Positions 1-8,586 of a DNA stretch of 64,000 nucleotides are shown piece by piece. A program made the translations under genes and the position numbers. Source of the stretch: Chryseobacterium sp. IHB B 17019. Lineage in GTDB: Bacteria; Bacteroidota; Bacteroidia; Flavobacteriales; Weeksellaceae. The stretch covers positions 2,542,001-2,606,000 of the forward strand of contig NZ_CP013293.1 in NCBI RefSeq assembly GCF_001456155.1, given 5' to 3'. Numbering within the stretch: position 1 is the stretch's first letter; every line of letters begins with the position of its first letter. A model generated the notes under the pieces. It did no database searches and had not been told where the DNA came from. It was given only the letters and a program-made list of their open reading frames with translations.

Positions 1-1194
1 TCCGTCGGCGTTGTCGGAGCGTGTCACCCTGTTGAAGTCTGGGGAAGTGGTTTTGGTGGAGTTCCTGCTGCACAGGGAACCAATTTTGTTGAACTGAATG
101 CCTATGTAAGTTCCATGATCTATCAGAATATGTATTTGGCCAATGGGGATATCATCAATTTTAGCTTCAGACACAGGGCCAGATTAGATACATCCGAACG
201 TGCTGCCATGGTGATTGAAAATCAAAACCAGGTAAATATAGCTACCGTAAGACAGACTGTGTTACCTTCAAGTACGACAGTTTGGTCTACCAATGCAGGA
301 TCTTATACTTTTACGGGAACTTCCGGTGTGTACAGGGTAGGTTTCAGGGCAATTAATACAACCAATCCCGGTGCAGGTAACTTATTGGATGATATCAGAA
401 TCACGCTTAATCCTCTTATTGACTTGAAGTTTTCCAACGCTCTGTCGGCTTGTGAAGGATTAAGTGATGGTACTTTATTTCTGAGAGTCAGTGGTGCGGT
501 GACAACTGCAACTACAGTAGCTGTCGAGCTTATCAATCCAAATAATGGTACAGCTTTCGCCTCAGACAGCGATATTACTTTAACAGGTGTTACCAATTCA
601 AGAGGGACACCGGTGGTCACCCATACTCCGGGAAGCAGTATTTATTTAGTAACAATACCTACAGGAAATTATGACGGCGGGGTAACTCCCGGATATTCCA
701 GCCCGAATAATGATGAAGACGGAATTGCAATCAACATTTCTTCTTTAAATGATACGGTTTATGAGCCCAATGAAACCTTTAAATTTGAAATCAAACAACA
801 GGGAACCAATGGCTCAACCAATAATTTTGTTTCAACCTCATCCCCAATTTACGGAGATACTTACTATCCTCAAACCAATAATTATACTATACAAAGATGT
901 GTCTGCTACGATGATGCCAATACAGCAACAGCAGGGATTGACAGCAAGGTAGGTTTTTCTAACCTTCAAAAAATAATCCCAAATGACGGAAGCTGGCCCG
1001 CGAGCAGGAAATCTGCCCATATCGTATTAGAATCCAACAATAAAGGTTTTGTCATTTCCAGAATGACGACAGCACAGATAACAGCCATAGTTTCTCCCCA
1101 GGAAGGAATGATGGTGTATGATACTATTGCAAAATGTTTAAAAATATACATTGGAACCGAGTGGAGCTGCTTCAGTACCCCAACTTGTCCATAA
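1..1194 (+). CDS. Large surface/secreted protein, 3' part (5' end outside window)
   Basis: The frame is open from the first base, so this is the C-terminal part (397 residues visible) of a longer protein. The middle holds a beta-rich stretch with 'DTVYEPNETFKFEI', reminiscent of Calx-beta-type extracellular domains. It is followed by a cysteine pair (RCVCYDD) and a C-terminal module 'KGFVISRMTTAQI...GMMVYDT...CLKIYIGTEWSCF'. The same 'GMMVY...KW' ending recurs in the next gene. No T9SS sorting domain is seen at the end. The role is probably as a cell-surface or adhesin-like protein; this is inferred from composition and no catalytic motif is visible. It lies 36 nt ahead of the next gene on the same strand, so the two may be co-transcribed. 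Confidence 0.75.
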   Translation, partial: SVGVVGACHPVEVWGSGFGGVPAAQGTNFVELNAYVSSMIYQNMYLANGDIINFSFRHRARLDTSERAAMVIENQNQVNIATVRQTVLPSSTTVWSTNAGSYTFTGTSGVYRVGFRAINTTNPGAGNLLDDIRITLNPLIDLKFSNALSACEGLSDGTLFLRVSGAVTTATTVAVELINPNNGTAFASDSDITLTGVTNSRGTPVVTHTPGSSIYLVTIPTGNYDGGVTPGYSSPNNDEDGIAINISSLNDTVYEPNETFKFEIKQQGTNGSTNNFVSTSSPIYGDTYYPQTNNYTIQRCVCYDDANTATAGIDSKVGFSNLQKIIPNDGSWPASRKSAHIVLESNNKGFVISRMTTAQITAIVSPQEGMMVYDTIAKCLKIYIGTEWSCFSTPTCP

Positions 1195-1230
1195 TTATTT
1201 TAAAATTTAATCCTGTTTAAAAATTATAAA

Positions 1231-1770
1231 ATGAAAAATATATTAACCATATTATTAATAGGTACAGCAGTATGTTCAAATGCCCAGGTTATCGTAGGGG
1301 ATGCTGTAGGTACGGCAGCCGTAAAAACCTCTGTTTTACTGGATTTTGCACCCAACGAAAATAAAGGAATCATCTTGCCTTACGTAAGAACATTACCCAC
1401 TGCACCGGCAGAAGGAACGTTGATTCTTGATGCCACTGATGCTACCAAAGCCCGTGTAAAATATTACAACGGTGCATGGATTGATCTGAGTGGTCAGGAT
1501 GCTGATGTAAGTGCTGCTTTAGCCACTCAGCCAACGGTTTCACAAATAGCGGAAGGAGCTGGTGAAAAAGTAATCATCGGAGCAGCGTCCAGTGCGGCCA
1601 ATGGTGTTTTGGTCTTAGAATCTACCACCAAAGCAATGGTGCTTCCCACCGTACAGGATGTTCAGAATATTCCCAGCCCGTCTGCCGGAATGATGGTGTA
1701 CATCAACAAAGAAGGGGCAAAACGCCTGGCTGTATTCAACGGCAGCAAATGGTCATATTGGAAGCCATAA
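1231..1770 (+). CDS. Small secreted surface protein related to upstream gene
   Basis: This 179-aa protein has a signal peptide (hydrophobic residues 3-17, cleavage after 'CSNA'). Residues ~45-80 carry 'KGIILPYVRTLP...AEGTLILDATD...VKYYNGAWIDLSG', and the C-terminus carries 'KAMVLPTVQDVQ...AGMMVYINKEG...FNGSKWSYWKP'. These are two copies of one repeat type that also ends the upstream protein. The family is common in Bacteroidota surface proteins and its biochemical role is not known to me. The gene is followed by a strong rho-independent terminator, so the operon ends here. Confidence 0.75.
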   Translation: MKNILTILLIGTAVCSNAQVIVGDAVGTAAVKTSVLLDFAPNENKGIILPYVRTLPTAPAEGTLILDATDATKARVKYYNGAWIDLSGQDADVSAALATQPTVSQIAEGAGEKVIIGAASSAANGVLVLESTTKAMVLPTVQDVQNIPSPSAGMMVYINKEGAKRLAVFNGSKWSYWKP

Positions 1771-1828
1771 TTAAATAAAACCAAAATAGATATCGGATAT
1801 ATTCTAAAAACATAAAAAACTTGTTCCA

Positions 1829-1857
1829 AAAACCTCCTGTCCCGGGAGGTTTTATTG
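1829..1857 (+). terminator. Rho-independent terminator of the 1231-1770 gene
   Basis: A 9-bp stem AAAACCTCC/GGAGGTTTT (1829-1837 with 1845-1853) sits about 60 nt after the stop codon and is followed by a T-rich stretch. Confidence 0.75.
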
Positions 1858-1920
1858 TTTCAGAGGCCTTGAGCTTTAATTTAATAAAATAAAAAATAAA
1901 AAATAATTAATAAAAAATAA

Positions 1921-1950
1921 AAAACCACCGAAATATTTCAGTGGTTTTTT
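1921..1950. terminator. Bidirectional terminator after TonB operon
   Basis: The hairpin AAAACCAC..GAAATATTTC..GTGGTTTT has T-runs on both strands. It lies 18 nt past the stop of the minus-strand lipoprotein gene and also backs up the plus-strand terminator, as expected between convergent operons. Confidence 0.75.
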
Positions 1951-1968
1951 CAACAAGATAAAAATATA

Positions 1969-2559
1969 TTAGTTTATAATAGTATAGTTTGCCTGAGCAT
2001 CGGTTTCACCTCCTACCTGGGTTCCGTAAATCACTCCATTTCCGCTTACCTGAGAATCTTCCGTAACGCTTGACGGCTCATGATAAAGCGTGAAAATCAA
2101 CTGGCTTGTTGCAGATGGATTTTTAATAGCCTTGTTTACAACCCATTCTGTTTTCAGACCAACACGCTTTCCGTCTGCTCTTGTAGAACTAGGTCCATCT
2201 GTTCGGGTTAAAACAATATCAGAATTAGGGAAATTAAAAACTAAAAAATGTTCGTCTTTTGCATCTTCTATTTCTCCTGTAGCATCGTCATTTCCGTTTT
2301 TGAACTCTGCAGTAACTTCGTAGGTTTTACCATCCTGTAATTGAATCGGCTGCGCTCCACCGGCTCCCATACTATAATTGTATGTTGCTGTGGTTCCTGC
2401 TGCCACATCTTTTACATTGAGAATAATATTCGTAAGATCTTCCTGTGGAATATCATCTTCCTCCGACGAGCCATCTCTCTGACAAGAAACAACAGTAATA
2501 GTGATGAATAAAACAGCTAATAATTTGATGATATTTTTAGTATTAAATAATTTGTTCAT
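1969..2559 (-). CDS. Surface lipoprotein partner of TonB receptor
   Basis: This 196-aa protein has a lipoprotein signal ending in a lipobox-like 'VVSC' (Cys ~26), then a short acidic linker (DGSSEEDD). The body contains 'DEHFLVFNFPNSDIVLT', 'VGLKTEWVV' and 'LIFTLYHEPSS', and ends in a 'GGETDAQANYTI' beta strand. This layout fits a Bacteroidota lipoprotein family that habitually follows TonB-dependent receptors (named in databases as type 1 periplasmic-binding-fold-like). It starts 50 nt after the receptor stop codon on the same strand, so the two are most likely co-transcribed. Inference: it captures or hands over the receptor's ligand at the outer membrane. The ligand itself cannot be read from the sequence. 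Confidence 0.8.
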   Translation of the reverse strand: MNKLFNTKNIIKLLAVLFITITVVSCQRDGSSEEDDIPQEDLTNIILNVKDVAAGTTATYNYSMGAGGAQPIQLQDGKTYEVTAEFKNGNDDATGEIEDAKDEHFLVFNFPNSDIVLTRTDGPSSTRADGKRVGLKTEWVVNKAIKNPSATSQLIFTLYHEPSSVTEDSQVSGNGVIYGTQVGGETDAQANYTIIN

Positions 2560-2609
2560 TTTTTTTAAATTAAGATTGTAAAATTTGTTTTAAAATAATT
2601 TTGAATCCT

Positions 2610-4994
2610 TTAGAATCTGTATCTAAAGTTTAAAATAAAATTTCTTCCTGCCTCATCTGCGAAAAATCTCATACGATTAAGATAATCTCTGTACGAAACG
2701 TCAAAAAGATTATTCACGATAAGCCCTGCAGAAAGATTTTTGCTGATGTTGATTCCCGTTTGGATATTCCATAGAGAATAGCCGTTTGGCGGGGTACTAA
2801 AATCCACTGTTTTTACCACCTCTTCCCCATTTATATAAATTGGGACGGTAGCATTATAAACAGGAAATCTGTCTTGTTTCAAAAACGTTTGATTTTCTAG
2901 CGTAAGATAGAAATGATTCCAGTTTTCTTTACTGAACTGCAATGCGTTGGAAAAATTCGGAGGCATCATTAATATCAACGGAACGTTGTGGGTATCATCC
3001 TGTCCGTAAACATAACTTCCCCTTCCTACATACGTAAGATCGTCTGTAAGTTTCCAGTTGACATCCAAATCTACCCCATACATTTTCGCATCAATCTGCT
3101 GATACGACCAAACGGGAAAAACGCCCCTGATCGTATTCTGAACTCCTGTAGGAACCTCGTTGATGAAATTTTTAGTCATAAAAAAGTATGGATTCACGGA
3201 GATATTCAATCCTTTCAATACATTGAATTTTGTATCGACAGTTAAATTAAACTGATGCCCCTGTTCATTTTTCAAGCCAAGGTCTCCGATTTCAATTACC
3301 GCCGCAGAATGGTGCAGGCCGTCTGAAAATAATTCCGCAATATTCGGGGTTCTTCCTACTTTTGCATAATTAAATTTAATATCAAAATTAGCATTCGGAC
3401 GATATTCCAATCCCGCATTGAATGAAATATTTCCATAGTTCAATTTTGGACGCGTCAAAGTTCTGTTTTCCTTATCTCTTACATAAAACTGAGGATAAGC
3501 ATCTGCATACAATCTTTCCCAATCGTTTTTATCGTACCATTTGGTCACGTCATATCGGTTAAAATCATATCTTGCGCCTGCTTCTACGTTGAAATTATGC
3601 GAAATTTTATATTTAAAAACAGAATAAATTCCTGCTGAATATTTATCATAATTCGGAATCAGACGTCTTGCCTTCGTTGCCGGATCTGAATAATTATTTT
3701 GAAAACTCGCATCAATTCCTGTTTCTAAAGACCATTTTCCTCTTTCCAATAAATCATTAATGTTAAACTGGTGAGTCATTAATTCTAAATCCAACGATGG
3801 AGTATCAGCCAGATCACCTCTTCTGATGTCATATTCCTGTCTGTGATTGTACTGATAGCTGTATGTTGCAGAAAGCTTTCCAATATTTTCAAACCTTTTG
3901 AATGCAGAAACTTTGGCGATATGATGCTCAATAACCTGTCTTGGATTATTAATATCATAACTGAAATTTCCCGTATATACTGGAATACTTGATGTGATTG
4001 CATTATAAAAATCTTCATTGTTTCCAACGTGAGAACCTCTATAAATCCCAATATTCTGGTTCGTTAAATAATAATCAAAAGAAATTCCTCTTTCGTAAGT
4101 ATTATTCTGAACCGTAAAATTAAAGGATGAGAAATCCATTCCCGTATTCATCAGATTATAATCGGGAGCGTGCTGATCGCCCAATTTTTTGATGCTTCCA
4201 CCGGATTTTACAGCCCACCCGTTTTTCCAGACTTTCGCAATGTCGACATCCACTCCTAAGCCTCTTCCATTAGAAATTCCCGAAAGATTCACAGATCCTT
4301 TAATGGTATCTTTTTTAGGAAAAATTTCGGATTCCATTACGACAACTCCGCCAATCGCATCGCTTCCATACTTCAAAGCAGACGCTCCTTTGATAACATC
4401 AATATGTTGAAAATTATTAATATCAACATTGGGAGCATGTTCTACTCCCCACTCCTGTTCGGCAAGCTTTACGCCATTATTTAAAATAGCAATTCTGCTT
4501 CCGTAAAGCCCATGAATAATGGGTTTTGAAATATTATTTCCTGTTTTTAAAGTAGAAACTCCTGAAATCTTTGATAATAAATTACCAAGGTTATCGGTAG
4601 AATTCCTCTCAATTTCAGACTTATCAAGCGTTTTGATTACCAAAGAACCATTGCTTTTGTGGCTTCCATGAATCGTTACCGTTTCAATATCCTGAATGTG
4701 ATGCTCAAGGGTGATCGTCAAATGCAAATCCTGTGTAACTCCTACATTTTCAGTATAATCATTACAATCAGGATGTTTAGCAATGAGTATATATTTCCCA
4801 GCGGGAATTTTATTGAATGAAAATTTACCGTCTTTACCCGTTTTTGAAGAAAATTCTCCAATTTTTACAACTGCATTTTCCAGCATGGTTTTATCGTGAA
4901 AATCCTGAACGATCCCTTCTACGGTGTAAGTCCGTTGTGCATTGGTAAATACAAATCCGCAAAGGATAAGCATTAAGCTATATATCAATTTCAT
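2610..4994 (-). CDS. TonB-dependent outer-membrane receptor, probably metal-related
   Basis: This 794-aa protein has a signal peptide (residues 1-19), then a carboxypeptidase-regulatory-like beta-sandwich (~20-100, 'TVEGIVQDFHDKTMLENA') typical of Bacteroidota receptors. A plug domain follows (~105-225: 'GNLLSKISGVSTLKTG', 'KPIIHGLYGSRIAILNNG', 'IDVIKGASALKYGSDAIGG'), then a 22-strand-type barrel ending in Phe (RYRF). The 'VEHAPNVDINNFQHI' stretch after the plug loop resembles the His-containing segment of ZnuD-like zinc receptors, so metal or metallophore uptake is my best guess. This is inference and substrate choice is uncertain. It is paired with the lipoprotein downstream and preceded by a perfect 18-bp palindrome that could be the operator of a metal-sensing repressor. 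Confidence 0.88.
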   Translation of the reverse strand: MKLIYSLMLILCGFVFTNAQRTYTVEGIVQDFHDKTMLENAVVKIGEFSSKTGKDGKFSFNKIPAGKYILIAKHPDCNDYTENVGVTQDLHLTITLEHHIQDIETVTIHGSHKSNGSLVIKTLDKSEIERNSTDNLGNLLSKISGVSTLKTGNNISKPIIHGLYGSRIAILNNGVKLAEQEWGVEHAPNVDINNFQHIDVIKGASALKYGSDAIGGVVVMESEIFPKKDTIKGSVNLSGISNGRGLGVDVDIAKVWKNGWAVKSGGSIKKLGDQHAPDYNLMNTGMDFSSFNFTVQNNTYERGISFDYYLTNQNIGIYRGSHVGNNEDFYNAITSSIPVYTGNFSYDINNPRQVIEHHIAKVSAFKRFENIGKLSATYSYQYNHRQEYDIRRGDLADTPSLDLELMTHQFNINDLLERGKWSLETGIDASFQNNYSDPATKARRLIPNYDKYSAGIYSVFKYKISHNFNVEAGARYDFNRYDVTKWYDKNDWERLYADAYPQFYVRDKENRTLTRPKLNYGNISFNAGLEYRPNANFDIKFNYAKVGRTPNIAELFSDGLHHSAAVIEIGDLGLKNEQGHQFNLTVDTKFNVLKGLNISVNPYFFMTKNFINEVPTGVQNTIRGVFPVWSYQQIDAKMYGVDLDVNWKLTDDLTYVGRGSYVYGQDDTHNVPLILMMPPNFSNALQFSKENWNHFYLTLENQTFLKQDRFPVYNATVPIYINGEEVVKTVDFSTPPNGYSLWNIQTGINISKNLSAGLIVNNLFDVSYRDYLNRMRFFADEAGRNFILNFRYRF

Positions 4995-5013
4995 TGTTAA
5001 ATAGATTGATTTG

Positions 5014-5031
5014 TGTACTTTATAAAGTACA
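5014..5031. promoter_or_regulatory. 18-bp perfect palindrome, candidate operator of TonB receptor
   Basis: TGTACTTTATAAAGTACA is identical to its own reverse complement. It lies 20-37 nt upstream of the receptor start codon, where it would overlap the promoter or leader. The size and symmetry suit a dimeric repressor of the Fur/Zur type, but the binding protein is unknown. Confidence 0.5.
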
Positions 5032-5208
5032 TTTTTCGTAAAAATTTGTTGATTGGATTTTTAGACAATTCAATTACATAATGATAGTTGCAATCAAACG
5101 TCAAACTATTTTCTAAAACTTATTATTACTAAATGGTTAATTTTTTTCCATTTGAGAAAATATTTAAATCTTAAAAAGTTTAAGCTAAAAATCCGAAAAG
5201 TCTAAAAA

Positions 5209-5565
5209 TTATGAAATTGTGGGAGGACCCCGAAGTTGAAAAGTAAATTTGGTTTGAGACCATATTTTTTCCTGAACAGCAAGAATCTGCTCTACTTCAT
5301 GAGTATAGCTTTCAAAAGAAAAACTGAATTCTTCAGGAACTAAGGTGCTGCCTGTAGCCATGAAATGACAGGCCAGACAGTCTCCCGCTTTTTCCTTAAC
5401 TGCGTTTTTGGAAATGGTATTTTCTGTTTTTTTAAAGCTGAAGTTTTTAAAAACTTCTTCAGAACTGTGATTATGGAAATTTTGAGAAAACAGCGCAAGA
5501 AAATATATCCCAAACAATAATTTGGAGATAAAATTCTTCAGATTTCTGCTTTCTTTAAAAATCAT
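5209..5565 (-). CDS. Small CxxCH protein next to TonB receptor
   Basis: This is a 118-aa protein. Residues 12-30 form one hydrophobic segment (signal anchor or signal peptide), followed by 'NFHNHSSEE'. Residues ~82-90 carry 'DCLACHFMATG', a C-x-x-C-H motif, and the protein ends in 'RGPPTIS'. Small Bacteroidota proteins of this type often sit beside metal-related TonB receptors. The His/Cys residues could bind metal, or haem if exported. It is on the same strand, 214 nt upstream of the receptor, with the palindrome in between. No enzyme fold is recognised. Confidence 0.6.
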   Translation of the reverse strand: MIFKESRNLKNFISKLLFGIYFLALFSQNFHNHSSEEVFKNFSFKKTENTISKNAVKEKAGDCLACHFMATGSTLVPEEFSFSFESYTHEVEQILAVQEKIWSQTKFTFQLRGPPTIS

Positions 5566-5678
5566 CTGTCAAAATTATGAAAATAATCTTAAGTTTTAGA
5601 TTAAAGTTTTATTAAAATGCTTTTGAGGAATTGGTAGAAACGATTGTCGTTTTGTTACAATATTTCAAATTATATTTG

Positions 5679-5776
5679 AGATGCTTCGACAGGCTCAGCA
5701 TGACAGCGCTAATACTAACTGTTATTATAACCTGCTTTATTAACTGTGTCATGCTGAGCGGAGTCGAAGTATCTTA
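5679..5776. repeat. REP-like long inverted repeat
   Basis: The left arm (5679-5705, 'gatgcttcgacaggctcagc...') and right arm (5749-5776, '...gctgagcggagtcgaagt') are near-perfect reverse complements separated by ~43 nt, giving a long hairpin on either strand. Dispersed hairpins of this 'cttcgac.ggctcagcatgac' type are common between genes in Flavobacteria. A degenerate half-copy occurs near 62611-62643. Confidence 0.7.
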
Positions 5777-5796
5777 TTTATATTTTTAATCCCAAA

Positions 5797-7731
5797 TTAG
5801 CCCAATTGAGAACCCAGATATTCCCATTCCTGCAAAGCAAGCTCTAATTCTTCCTTAGTTTTATTATAGATATCTAAAGTCTCATCAGAAGGATTTTCTT
5901 TGGTAAAAGATGATTCAAATTCCTCAATCTTATTTTCAAGCTCGGAAATTTTTTCTTCTACTTTTTTGATTTTATTCTGAATGTTTTTTTGCTCCTTACT
6001 TAGAATAACATTAGATTGGTTATTGTTGGCTGCCGGTTTTTCCTCAATCTTAGCCTTAACCTCAACTTTCGGCTCATCGCTGTGAAGTTTCGCTTTCTCA
6101 GCTGAAATTTCTCTGATGGTTTCCTTTTGTCTGTATTCCAGATATTCATTGATATCACCCAAGAATTCTTTCATTTTCCCGTCACGGAACTCATAGATTT
6201 TATCACAAAGACCCTGAAGGAACTCCCTGTCGTGAGAGATTACAATTAATGTCCCTTCAAATTTCTGAAGAGCCAGCTTGATAATTTCTTTAGACTGGAT
6301 ATCCAAGTGGTTGGTAGGTTCGTCCATGATCAACGTGTTGAACGGACGCAGCAACAATTTACAAAGCGCCAGACGGTTTCTTTCTCCCCCGGAAAGCACT
6401 TTTGTCTTTTTCGTAACTGCTTCACCCTGGAAAAGGAAAGATCCTAATAAATCTCTTACTCTTGGTCTCGTTTCTTCGGTTGCGGCATCTTCCGCTTCTT
6501 CCAGAACCGTTTTATTTGGTGTTAAAACTTCTTCCTGATTTTGTGCAAAATATCCGATGTTTACGTTGTGCCCAAGATTCCACGAACCTGAATAATCCTG
6601 AATATCTCCAGCAAGAATTTTAGCCAGCGTTGTTTTTCCCTGTCCGTTTTGCCCAAGAAGCGCAATTCTGTCACCTCTCTGAACAATGAAATCTACATTA
6701 TCGAAGATCTGTTTCTGCCCATAAGCTTTACCTAAGTTCTCAGCCTCGAAAATTACTTTTCCGGGAACAACAGACTGCACGAAACGGATATTAAATTTAG
6801 AAACATCTTCATTTTCAACCTCAATACGCTCTACTTTTTCAAGCTTTTTGATTAATGACTGTGCAAAAGACGCTTTGGAAGCACTTGCACGGAATTTATT
6901 GATCAGCTCTTCAGTATGTTTTATCTCGGCATCCTGGTTCTTTTTTGCCTGAATCAGCTTTTCTTTCCTGTCTTTTCTTAATTCGAGATATTTGGTATAA
7001 TTGGCTTTATAATCGTCTACTTTTCTATTATTGATATCAAACGTACGGTTGCAGACTGCGGTCATGAACTGTTTGTCGTGACTTACCAAAACGATGGCTC
7101 CCGGGTAATCTTTAAGGAAATTTTCCAGCCAGATGATAGATTCCATGTCCAGGTGATTGGTAGGCTCATCGAGAAGCATGATGTCGTTTTTCTGAAGAAG
7201 CAGCTTTGCCAGCTCGATTCTCATTCTCCAGCCTCCTGAAAACTCATCGGTGATTTTCTGGAAATCATCAGCTCTGAACCCTAAACCGAACAACACTTTT
7301 TCTATGTCGCCTTCCAGATTGTAAGCATCGTGGTTCATTAAGAGATCATTCAGCTCGGTCATTTTATTAATCAAATCAGTGTAAGAATCGCTTTCGTAGT
7401 CGGTTCTTACAGCCAACTGATGATTTACTTCCTCAAGTTCATTTTTCCAGGCATTGATCTGTTCAAAAGCCTGCATGGTTTCATCCCAAACCGTTCTTCC
7501 CTTCACAAAATCAAGATCCTGCTTCAGGAAACCAATTGTGATATTTCCTTCCGGAACCACGTTTCCTTCGTAGAAATTAATTTCTCCCGAAAGCATTTTT
7601 AATAAAGTGGATTTCCCCGCACCATTTTTACCTACCAAACCAATTTTATCATCCTTTTTTATCGTGAAACTCACGTTTTGAAAAAGATAATTTCCTGAAT
7701 GATGTAACCCTAAACCTTGAACCGAAAGCAT
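5797..7731 (-). CDS. ABC-F family ATPase (translation factor type)
   Basis: The 644-aa protein has two ABC ATPase domains and no membrane segments. Domain 1 has Walker A 'GKNGAGKST', signature 'FSGGWRMR' and Walker B 'IMLLDEPTNHLD'. Domain 2 has Walker A 'GQNGQGKTT', signature 'LSGGERNR' and 'LIMDEPTNHLD'. A charged linker of ~70 residues (KDRKEKLIQAKKNQ) joins them, and the C-terminus is a coiled coil (~570-640, rich in E/K) of the ABC_tran_CTD kind. This is the Uup/YheS/EttA-like architecture: soluble ribosome-associated ATPases that relieve stalled or arrested translation. Which subfamily it belongs to, and whether it protects against an antibiotic, cannot be told here. A -7 box lies 41 nt upstream of the ATG. 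Confidence 0.93.
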   Translation of the reverse strand: MLSVQGLGLHHSGNYLFQNVSFTIKKDDKIGLVGKNGAGKSTLLKMLSGEINFYEGNVVPEGNITIGFLKQDLDFVKGRTVWDETMQAFEQINAWKNELEEVNHQLAVRTDYESDSYTDLINKMTELNDLLMNHDAYNLEGDIEKVLFGLGFRADDFQKITDEFSGGWRMRIELAKLLLQKNDIMLLDEPTNHLDMESIIWLENFLKDYPGAIVLVSHDKQFMTAVCNRTFDINNRKVDDYKANYTKYLELRKDRKEKLIQAKKNQDAEIKHTEELINKFRASASKASFAQSLIKKLEKVERIEVENEDVSKFNIRFVQSVVPGKVIFEAENLGKAYGQKQIFDNVDFIVQRGDRIALLGQNGQGKTTLAKILAGDIQDYSGSWNLGHNVNIGYFAQNQEEVLTPNKTVLEEAEDAATEETRPRVRDLLGSFLFQGEAVTKKTKVLSGGERNRLALCKLLLRPFNTLIMDEPTNHLDIQSKEIIKLALQKFEGTLIVISHDREFLQGLCDKIYEFRDGKMKEFLGDINEYLEYRQKETIREISAEKAKLHSDEPKVEVKAKIEEKPAANNNQSNVILSKEQKNIQNKIKKVEEKISELENKIEEFESSFTKENPSDETLDIYNKTKEELELALQEWEYLGSQLG

Positions 7732-7771
7732 GTTGAATAATGATTAATTGTGAATAATGAATTTTCGGGTG

Positions 7772-7779
7772 CAAAAATA
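7772..7779 (-). promoter_or_regulatory. -7 box of ABC-F gene
   Basis: TATTTTTG on the minus strand matches the Bacteroidota TAnnTTTG consensus, 40 nt upstream of the start codon. Confidence 0.5.
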
Positions 7780-7809
7780 CGGAAAAGAAATGAATGAATG
7801 GATAATAAG

Positions 7810-7838
7810 AAAGCTGTCCCTAAAAAAGAACAGCTTTT
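7810..7838. terminator. Terminator after 7863-8372 gene
   Basis: The hairpin AAGCTGT...ACAGCTT has flanking A/T runs and lies 25 nt downstream of the minus-strand stop codon. Confidence 0.55.
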
Positions 7839-7862
7839 ATTGTATTAAAAACTTATATTATT

Positions 7863-8372
7863 TTAAAATGTTTTAGGCGTAACCTTCACCTGATCTACGG
7901 TGTTGCCTCCTCTCATAAACTCGACCAATTCTATGATTCCGTTGCTTGAAGCTCCGTTGATCACGGTATCGCCGCCGTTGTACATTGCCTGCTGTCCGCC
8001 AAACCACCAGTTGTTGCTGGCTCCGCTGTGTCCCTGTGCAAGCGCCACATTGTAGAATGTGCAGACTTTATTTCCGATTTCCAACACTAATGTTCCGATC
8101 ATTGCGAAATTCAATTCTCCGGGGTCATGATCGAAGGTAGTTCTGTTGGCCGGTACCCTTGCTGAAAACCATTCTGCAACGCTTTTTGAGCCTTTCCTTC
8201 CTATTGAAAAGATAAACTTCCCGTCGCTCCCGCAGCTTGCGGTAAATCCCTTGTAGATGTGTCCGTTAGGATCCTGTCCGTCTGTAATGGAAAATTCATT
8301 TACGGTGAATGATCCTTTTGATAAATTGTTTGAAGTAACTGCAAAGAAAACTTCATTATCTCTGTATTCCAT
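7863..8372 (-). CDS. Unknown protein, neighbour of Tle1-like lipase
   Basis: This is a 169-aa protein without signal peptide or membrane segment. It is rich in Gly, Asn and aromatic residues ('SNNWWFGGQQAMYNGGDTV', 'YKGFTASCGSDGKFIFSIG') and looks all-beta. I do not recognise the family. It follows the DUF2235 lipase gene on the same strand, but a 214-nt gap and a terminator-like hairpin separate them, so it may be its own unit. Possible roles (immunity, binding partner or independent beta-sandwich protein) are guesses from proximity only. Confidence 0.55.
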   Translation of the reverse strand: MEYRDNEVFFAVTSNNLSKGSFTVNEFSITDGQDPNGHIYKGFTASCGSDGKFIFSIGRKGSKSVAEWFSARVPANRTTFDHDPGELNFAMIGTLVLEIGNKVCTFYNVALAQGHSGASNNWWFGGQQAMYNGGDTVINGASSNGIIELVEFMRGGNTVDQVKVTPKTF

Positions 8373-8530
8373 GACTTGATATTTTGATTATGGTTAATGA
8401 TTTGTTATTCAGAAGCTTCATTGAATTAACAACCCAAAGTAACGGCAATAAAAACTTTAAACCTACAGTATAAATCACCAAATTAAGATTTAAGTAATTC
8501 TACGTAATTGGAAATCAATCGATAACCATA

Positions 8531-8558
8531 AAAAAGAGCTGCCTTATCAAGACAGCCC
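8531..8558 (-). terminator. Terminator of DUF2235 gene
   Basis: On the minus strand, GGGCTGTCTTG-ATA-AGGCAGCTC forms an imperfect stem followed by a U-run (plus-strand aaaaaa at 8530-8535), about 28 nt after the stop codon. Confidence 0.65.
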
Positions 8559-8586
8559 TACACCTAAATTTAAAACTGAAAAAGTA

